Part shown: in pieces, positions 16,687 through 25,000 of the stretch | Position numbering within the stretch: position 1 is the first letter of the stretch | Layout: each line of letters opens with the position of its first letter | Assembly (NCBI RefSeq): GCF_014645615.1 | Contig: NZ_BMMB01000017.1 | Coordinates: 1 to 50,157 of the forward strand | DNA from: Paenibacillus hunanensis | GTDB lineage: Bacteria > Bacillota > Bacilli > Paenibacillales > Paenibacillaceae | Reading direction: 5' to 3' | Length of the DNA stretch: 50,157 nucleotides | The notes under the pieces: generated by a model | Database searches by the model: none | What the model was told of the DNA's origin: nothing | Seen by the model: only the letters and a program-made list of their open reading frames with translations | Program-made: the position numbers and the translations under genes

Positions 16687-18721
16687 TGTGGAGCACCTTT
16701 TCTTTTAGCCATTCATTCATTTGTTCGACGGTCATCGGCTTGCCGTAATAATAGCCCTGCATCAGATAACAGCCTCTTGATTGTAAAAAGGCTTCCTGCT
16801 CAGCCGTTTCCACACCTTCTGCTACAAGCTCCAGCTCCAGATTACTGGCGATGGCAATGATCGTACTCACAATCGCTTGCTTGGAGGACTGATCGCTTTT
16901 GCGGACGAAGATCTGATCCATTTTGATAATATCGACAGGCATTTCATCCAGCCGTCCAAGTGAAGAATATCCGGTGCCAAAATCGTCCAGCGACACGCGC
17001 ATGCCCAGCGACTGAATATGCTTGAGCTGCTCTACTGTGCCTTCCATACTGTTCATAGCGATGGACTCGGTAATCTCCAGCTCCAAATATTCTGCTGATA
17101 GCCCGCTCTGCCGCACGATCCGCTCCACGCGTCCGGCGAATAACGGATTTTCAAACATGCGTGCTGACATATTGACGGAGACAGGGACAAAAACCTTCAA
17201 TTCATGCTGCCAGTTTAGATTTTGCTCGCATACCTCACCAATCATCCAGTAGGTGATCGGTATGATGAGTCCCGTTTCCTCTGCAATCGGAATAAATTCA
17301 CCCGGTGATACAAGCCCCAGCTCAGGATGTCTCCAGCGAAGCAATGCCTCCATCCCTACCAGACGATCGTGCTGCGAATCCCATTTTGGCTGATACACGA
17401 TAAATAGCTGGTTCGTATCCATCGATTGACGCAGATCATTTTCAAGACCCATGCGGCGCAGCTGACGAACATTCATTTCTTCATTAAAAATGCTGTAGCG
17501 ATTTTTGCCCGCATTTTTGGAGACATACATCGCGGTATCGGCGGCACGCATCAGCGAGGTACGATCATAGCCATGCTCTGGCGCTAACGCAATCCCAATA
17601 CTACCCCCGGTTACAAATACCTGATCTCCTGATAAATGATACGGCTGCTTGATCGATTGCAGGATGCGCTCAGCTAGCGATATCGCATGATCCGGCTGAA
17701 TCTCACTTGCCGCAATTAGAAATTCATCTCCACCCAGCCGAAATACTTGGTTGTTACCGGGTAAATGCTCGGCTTGCATGCATTGACGCAGTCGACGTGC
17801 TACCTCAATGAGTAGCTCATCCCCCATATCATGCCCTAGCGTATCATTGATCGACTTGAACCGATCCAGATCGAGAAATAGAACCGCTCCCTGCATTTTC
17901 TCATGAAAGGCTTTTTCGAAATAACGCTGTAATCCATAACGATTCGGTAACGCGGTTAACGGATCGCTATACGCCATGCGCTCCAGTAAGTGTCGTTCCA
18001 TAAATACAGCTGCCCACGATACAGCCAGAATGCTAAAGCTCACGAGAGATACTGCCGTAATAAGCAGCACCTGACTGGCAGAGAAGGAAAAGGTGGTCGT
18101 ATCCATCGAGCCTGGCATATGGTGAAAATGCGTTGCTGCCATCCCGGTATAATGCATCCCCGAAATTGCAAAGCCCATAATGATCGCACTACTCAGCTTC
18201 CAGACGCTAAAATCCGGCTGATTCCGGAAACGATGGAATAGAAATAATGCACCATAGGAGGCAACGAGCGCAATCACAATCGATAACACGACATATTGCT
18301 TATCGTATGCGATCATTGCGTTCATACGCATCGCGTGCATACCGGTATAGTGCATGACTGAAATCCCGATGCCCATCATCAAGCCTGCGATAATATTTTC
18401 ATACAGCTTAGGATGGGGCTTAACGACAAACGCAAAAGCAATAAATGAAGTAATGATCGCTGCTAGAGCAGACAATAGGGTCAGCGTTATATCGTAATGC
18501 ACGGCCATTTCCAGATGGAAGGCAAGCATGCCTACAAAATGCATCGACCATATGCCACTACCCATAACAAAAGAGCTTAAGCACAACCAGATGATCTTAC
18601 TTTTGCCACGACTATGTGATACTTTGCTCGCCAGATTGAGTGCAATATAGGCGGCAACGATGGCAATAATGACCGATAAGCCAATTATCCATCCGTTATA
18701 ATGTAGAGTTAACTGCTCCAT
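16670..18721 (-). CDS. MHYT-sensor membrane protein with GGDEF and EAL domains
   Basis: This is a predicted cyclic-di-GMP enzyme with seven membrane spans. The N-terminal MHYT sensor has its three repeat motifs at 60-62 (MHF), 123-126 (MHYT) and 189-192 (MHYT), thought to bind metal and sense a gas or redox signal. The GGDEF domain has an intact GGDEF at 330-334 and no RxxD inhibitory site just before it. The EAL domain has EALLRW (458-463) plus later motifs NMSARMFENP, ELEITESIA, DDFGTGYSS and VAEGVET, so both synthase and phosphodiesterase centres look usable. The start ATG follows AAAGGAGG by five bases; 28 upstream codons are excluded. It sits alone with its own terminator, next to the giant surface-protein gene. 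Confidence 0.93.
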   Translation of the reverse strand: MEQLTLHYNGWIIGLSVIIAIVAAYIALNLASKVSHSRGKSKIIWLCLSSFVMGSGIWSMHFVGMLAFHLEMAVHYDITLTLLSALAAIITSFIAFAFVVKPHPKLYENIIAGLMMGIGISVMHYTGMHAMRMNAMIAYDKQYVVLSIVIALVASYGALFLFHRFRNQPDFSVWKLSSAIIMGFAISGMHYTGMAATHFHHMPGSMDTTTFSFSASQVLLITAVSLVSFSILAVSWAAVFMERHLLERMAYSDPLTALPNRYGLQRYFEKAFHEKMQGAVLFLDLDRFKSINDTLGHDMGDELLIEVARRLRQCMQAEHLPGNNQVFRLGGDEFLIAASEIQPDHAISLAERILQSIKQPYHLSGDQVFVTGGSIGIALAPEHGYDRTSLMRAADTAMYVSKNAGKNRYSIFNEEMNVRQLRRMGLENDLRQSMDTNQLFIVYQPKWDSQHDRLVGMEALLRWRHPELGLVSPGEFIPIAEETGLIIPITYWMIGEVCEQNLNWQHELKVFVPVSVNMSARMFENPLFAGRVERIVRQSGLSAEYLELEITESIAMNSMEGTVEQLKHIQSLGMRVSLDDFGTGYSSLGRLDEMPVDIIKMDQIFVRKSDQSSKQAIVSTIIAIASNLELELVAEGVETAEQEAFLQSRGCYLMQGYYYGKPMTVEQMNEWLKEKVLHMPLAE

Positions 18722-18960
18722 AGCATCCTCCTTTAGCCAGCTTTGATGTGTTGCTCCTGCTCGTGATACAGGGAGAGCAAGCTTATGTGCTGAAGCGTTT
18801 TTCAATCCACGCTAGTATTTAACAATATCGGTCACGCTAATCGATGTAATCCATGGATGATTGATTCGATCAGTTGCTTTTTTCTGCTAAGCCGCTAAAT
18901 CATCTCTTCTATTACAACGGTTAATTATAGGCATTTCATAATAGATGAACAGGTATTCAA
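18722..18960. other. Leader/promoter region of the GGDEF-EAL gene
   Basis: This stretch is AT-rich and non-coding. A TATAAT on the minus strand near 18925 has only weak -35 partners, so no promoter is called. Confidence 0.4.
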
Positions 18961-18998
18961 AAGAAAAAGCTGACCGAATCACACGTATCCGGTCAGCT
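18955..18998 (-). terminator. Terminator of the giant SLH protein gene
   Basis: On the minus strand AGCTGACCG pairs with CGGTCAGCT, followed by TTTTCTTTT, about 40 nt beyond the stop. Confidence 0.88.
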
Positions 18999-19037
18999 GA
19001 GTGTTACATATGATTTAATTTACATGATCTAGTGTGA

Positions 19038-22000
19038 TTAATCGATCTTGAAATTTTCACTCAATTGATCGATCAGGCGCGATATAGTTGCAGCTGCTTC
19101 GGCACGAGTTGTACTTGCTTTTGGATCTAGCTCACCGTTAGCTCTACCTTTGAACAACTTCTCTGTGATTGCAGAGGCCAGATCACTACGTGCCCAGTTG
19201 CCGACTTTGGATTGATCTTTAAATTTGTTTAATACCTGATTGGTATCTGTACCAAACGAGTCATCTGGATCAACGTAGCGCATCGTATTTAAAAGAATAT
19301 GCGCCATCTCTTCACGGCTGATCTTACGATTAGGCTTGTACGTGCCGTCGGTGTAACCATTGCTTACGCCTACAGTGGTTACAGCCTGAATTGCGTTGTT
19401 GTACCATGCGGAGTTACGAATATCCGAATAGTCCGCTTTGGTTCCATCCGGGCTAAGCTGTAGCAGATTGTTAATCATCTGAGCAAATTGCGCCCGTGTG
19501 AGTGTTGCATTTGGGTCGTATTTGTTGTTACCTACGCCATTGAGAATGCCCAGACGATGCAGGCGAGCGATATCTGCTTGTGCCCAGTGACCCGCCGTAT
19601 CACTAAAGTCGGCGACATTCGTCGATTTCAACGTGATCAGCTTGTCAGCATCTTCGGTTTCTCCGGCTGCCGTGCCTTCACCTGCGGCAGCACCTACCGT
19701 ATTGTCTGTTGGTTCCGTCGCTGGCGTGGTAGTTGCTGGTGAATCCGTTTCGCCAGCAGGTTCAGGTGTACCCGTTCCTGCCGCTGCTCCACCATTGGTA
19801 AACTCTGGACCAAGACCAAGCTGACCTGGAATCCGTCCGGCTGGCACGTTGTTATCATTGTTCGTACCACCGCCATTATTTTGCGTATTGTAGCTGATTG
19901 TTGCAATGTTCGTTGATGTACCGTTACGGTTCAGGATAACAACAACTTGTCCTGATGTTTCAGGGAATTGTACAGGTACATCTACAAAACCATCCGCAGT
20001 GACGGTTACTGTACCGAGTTGAACGGTACCTTGACCGTATACATCACTTTGTACAGTTACAGTGTCACCTGTCAGTACGCCATTCACTCGAACTGTTCCC
20101 TGATTACCCTGGGTATTGATCAAAGTTGCCTCAGGGCTATCCGGGTTACCTGGCGTAGTTGGAGCGTTAGCACCACTGTATGGCAAGCTTGCAATCTCTG
20201 TCTCAGTTCCATTGCTTACTGTACGAACCGAGAGTGTTCCATTGGCTGTTGGGAAAGTGAAAGTCAATTGCAATGCACCATTCGCATCGGCTGTACCTTC
20301 TGCCAGCAGTGTATTGTTCGCACCATATACACGTACTACCTGATTGGCAGCCACATTGCTAACCGTTACACTTCCTTGCGATCCATTCACTGCACCCAAT
20401 TCAGCTGCCGGAGTTGGCTCTGGAGTCGTTGGGATATCTACACCACTATATGGCAGGGTGGTGATTGTCGTTTCCGTTCCTCCACGCGTATACGTTACCG
20501 TCAGGTCGCCATCTGCTGTAGTAAAGGTAAAGTTAATCGTTGCCTCACCATTCGCATTCGCCGTTTGCGTACCCAGTAATTCATTATTCGGACCGTATAC
20601 GTTGATCACATCACCTGGCTGTGCATCGGTTACTGTGACTGTGCCCTGTGCTCCGTTGATGTCGGTCAGATCAGCGGTTGGTGTTGGAGTTGGAATCACG
20701 ATGCCGCTATATGGCAAGGTCGCGATTTCCGTTTCCGTTCCATTCGCTACGGTTCTGACAGACAGTTCGCCATTTGCATTCGGGAAAGTGAAGTTCAGTA
20801 CCGCAGTTCCGTTTGCATCTGCTGTTTCCTCGGCAAGCTGTACATTTGCATCGCTATATACACGCACTGTTTGTCCAGCAGCTACATTCGTTACGGTTAC
20901 CGTTCCTGCATCGCCGTTAACATTCGTTATTTCTGCGGTTGGTGTTGGAGTTGGAATCACGATGCCGCTATACGGCAGGGTCGCGATTTCTGTCTCCGTT
21001 CCATTCGCTACGGTTCTGACAGACAATTCGCCGTTTGCATTTGGGAAAGTGAAGTTCAGTACCGCGGTTCCGTTTGCATCTGCTGTTTCTTCCGCAAGCT
21101 GTACATTCGCATCGCTATATACGCGTACGGTTTGTCCTGCGGCTACATTGCTGACAGTTACAGTTCCTTCGTCTCCGTTAATGTCACTGATGGTTGCAGT
21201 AGGTTGTGGAGTCGTTGGAACATCCACACCACTGTAAGGTAGAGTCGTGATCGTCGTTTCTGTTCCTCCGCGAGTATACGTGACGGTCAGATCGCCATCG
21301 GCTGTGGTAAAGGTGAACACTACTGTCGCTTCACCATTCGTACCTACAGACTGTGTACCCAACAGCTCGTTATTTGGTCCATAAACTTTAATCACGTCTG
21401 CTGGCTGTGCGTTGGTTACCGTCACAGTACCCTGTGCTCCGTTAATGTCAGTCAGATCCGCTGTTGGCGTCGGTGCTGGAATCACGATGCCGCTGTACGG
21501 CAGCGTACCGATTTCCGTTTCCGTTCCATTCGCTACCGTTCTGACAGACAGTTCCCCATTCGCATTCGGGAAGGTGAAGTTTAGCACTGCGGTTCCGCCT
21601 GCATTCGCTGTTTCCTCGGCAAGCTGTACATTCGCATCGCTGTACACACGTACCGTTTGTCCAGCAGTTACATTGGTAACGGTAACTGTTCCGTCATCAC
21701 CATTAATATCGCTGATGATTGCTGTCGGTTGTGGAGTGGTTGGAATGTCAACGCCACTATATGGCAACGTAGTGATCGTTGTCTCGGTTCCTCCACGAGT
21801 ATACGTTACGGTCAGGTCACCATCGGCTGTGGTAAAGGTAAAGTTAACTGTCGCTTCACCATTTGTGCCTACAGACTGTGTACCTAATAGTTCATTGTTC
21901 GGTCCGTATACTTTAATCACATCACCGGACTGTGCGTTCGTTACCGTCACAGTACCCTGTGCTCCGTTAATGTCAGTCAGATCCGCTGTTGGCGTCGGCG

Positions 22001-25000
22001 TTGGAATCACGATGCCGCTGTATGGCAGCGTACCGATTTCCGTTTCCGTTCCATTCGCTACCGTTCTGACAGACAGCTCCCCATTCGCACTCGGGAAGGT
22101 GAAGTTCAGCACTGCAGTTCCGCTTGCATTCGCTGTTTCCTCGGCAAGCTGTACATTCGCATCACTGTACACACGTACCGTTTGTCCTGCGGCTACATTA
22201 GTAACCGTTACAGTACCATCTGCGCCATCAATATCGCTGATGATTGCTGTTGGTTGCGGAGTTGTTGGAATATCCACACCGCTATATGGCAGGGTTACGA
22301 TATTCGTTTCTGTTCCTCCACGCGTATACGTGACGGTCAGGTCACCATCGGCTGTGGTAAAGGTGAACACTACTGTCGCTTCACCATTCGTACCTACAGA
22401 CTGCGTACCTAACAGTTCATTGTTCGGTCCGTATACTTTAATCACATCACCGGACTGTGCGTTCGTTACCGTCACAGTACCCTGTGCTCCGTTAATGTCA
22501 GTCAGATCGGCCGTTGGTGTTGGCGCTGGGATCACGATGTCACTATATGGCAAGGTCGCGATTTCCGTTTCTGTTCCATTCGCTACAGTTCTAACAGACA
22601 ACTCCCCGCTTGCATTCGGGAACGTCACGTTGAGCACTGCTGCTCCACTTCCATTTGCTGTGACTTCCGCAAGCTGTACATTCGCATCGCTATATACACG
22701 TACCATTTGTCCTGGTGTTACACCAGTTACGGTCACCACACCTTCATCTCCATTCACACTGCTAATGGATGCTACTGGTGTAGGTGTTGTTGGAATCACG
22801 ATACCGCTATAAGGAAGCGCAGCGATTTCGGTTTCGACTCCATTCACATTAGCTACGACGGTGAGCGTACCGTCAGCAGTTGGGAAGGTAAAGCTAATCA
22901 CGGCTTCTCCATTTGCTGCGGCTACTCCTGTACCCAGAACGGCGTTATTGTCATCATAGACAGTAACGGTCTCACCCGGGTCAATACCTGTAGCTGTAAT
23001 CGTACCCTGATTGCTATTAATATTCGTAATGACTGCCGCTGGCTGTGGTGTAGCTGGAATATCTACGCCGCTATATGGCAGTGTAATAATGGCAGTCTCG
23101 GTTCCATTACGAGTATACGTCACGTTCAGATCACCATCTGCTGCCGTAAACGTAAACACTACTGTCGCTTGTCCACTACCGTTGGCTACCGCGGTACCTA
23201 ATACCGTATTGCCTGGACCATAGACTTTAATTACATCTCCTGGCTGTGCATCGCTGACCTCTACCGTTCCCTGTGCTCCGGTAATATCGGTCAATGCAGC
23301 CGTTGGATTAGCAACTGGAAGCGTAATATTGCTGTATGGCAGAACCGCAATTTCCGTTTCTGTTCCATTGCTTACCGTTCGAACAGACAATTCACCAGCC
23401 GTAGTTGGGAATGTAAATGGCAACACAGCTGCGCCGTTACCATCCGCTGTAATTTCAGCCAGTTGTACATTGGTATCACTGTATACGCGTACCCTCTGAC
23501 CTACAGCCACACCTGTTACGGTAACTACACCCTGAGCTCCATTAATACCACTCAAAGCTGCAACTGGAGTTGGTGTCGCTGGTAAAGTCACACCAGAATA
23601 CGGCAGTACTACAATATTCGTTTCCGTTCCATTTCTGGTCGATGTGACGGTCAGGGCTCCATCCGATGTAGGGAATGAGAACGTAACGACAGCCTGTCCG
23701 TCGCTACCTACATTCGCTGTACCGAGTACCACATTATTAGGACCGTATACTGTTACAACATCGCCTGACTGCAAGCCTGTTGCCGTTACAGTACCCTGAT
23801 CATTGTTAATATTACTCAGAGCAGCAGCTGGTGTAGGCGTAGCTGGAATATCTACACCGCTATACGGTAAGTTCACCAGATCTGTCTCTGTACCGTTCGT
23901 AGTGCTGGTGACTCTCAGATCACCATCAGCGGTTGGGAACGTAAATACGATCAGAGCCTGTCCGTTCGTATCGGCTGTTCCTGTACCCAGCACCACATTA
24001 TTTGGACCATATACTTTTAAAATATCTCCAGGCTGTGCTCCTGTCACTGTGACCGTTCCCTGACTGCCACTAATGCTAGTCAGTGCAGCACTAACGATAC
24101 CTGGTGTACTCTCTACCTCAATATCCTGATAATCAAATGTCAGGACGGTCGTTTCGACCCCATTGGCAAATGCACGTACAAACAATTTGCCCTGTGCTTT
24201 CAGGAACTTAAAGCTAATGGTTGCTTTACCTGTGCCATCCGCAGGGGCAGTACCGAGCAATGTATCGTCATCATCGTATACATTAGCAACTGTACCTGGT
24301 TGCAGATTCGTTACGGTTACCGTTCCGATGTCTGCATTAATCGAATCCACTACAGCAACCGGTGGATTCGCTGGTGCAGGTTGTTCTGCCGGGTAGTTCA
24401 CCTGAACAGGATCACTATCCAGTTGATCACGCGTCAGTACAAAGGTTAATGCGCCACCCTCAGGCAGTAACGTCACTTGGAACATGACTACACCGCTGGC
24501 GTTCGCAATGCCTGTGCCAACGACTGTATCGTTCGCATCCACTACGCGGATCGTATCGCCTGGCTCCAGACCTGTGACATCAATCATATCGTTGCTTCCA
24601 GTCGCATTCGTCACATCAATACTAGCTGGATCCAATACAGGACCTGGTTCCGAATTGTATGGAATCGAAGTTGGTGCACTCTCAATGCCATTATGCTGTC
24701 TCGTTACAGCAATTGTGCCTCCTTGCGGAGTCAGCGTTGCATTGATAACGACTGTACCAGCCGCCGATACCGTACCTGTGCCAAGCACAGCTCCGTCTTT
24801 GTACACGGTAATCAGATCACCGGAGACGAGCGATACGAAGCTTACTGTATCAGAGCCACCTGTATTATTAGCTACGGTTACCAGTGCTGCATCAATAGGT
24901 GGAACAACCTCACGTCCATAATTTACAGCTACTGGGTCGCTTTCGATACCGAGATATTTGGCTGTCGCATAAACCGTTCCGCCTGTCGGCGTAAGAGTCA

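Noticed and set aside
20344..22812. Long plus-strand open frames (up to 466 codons) opposite the giant SLH gene, with repeated protein motifs
   Set aside because: They mirror the repeats of the minus-strand gene, lack ribosome sites and signal peptides, and the real frame has a signal peptide, SLH domains and a terminator.
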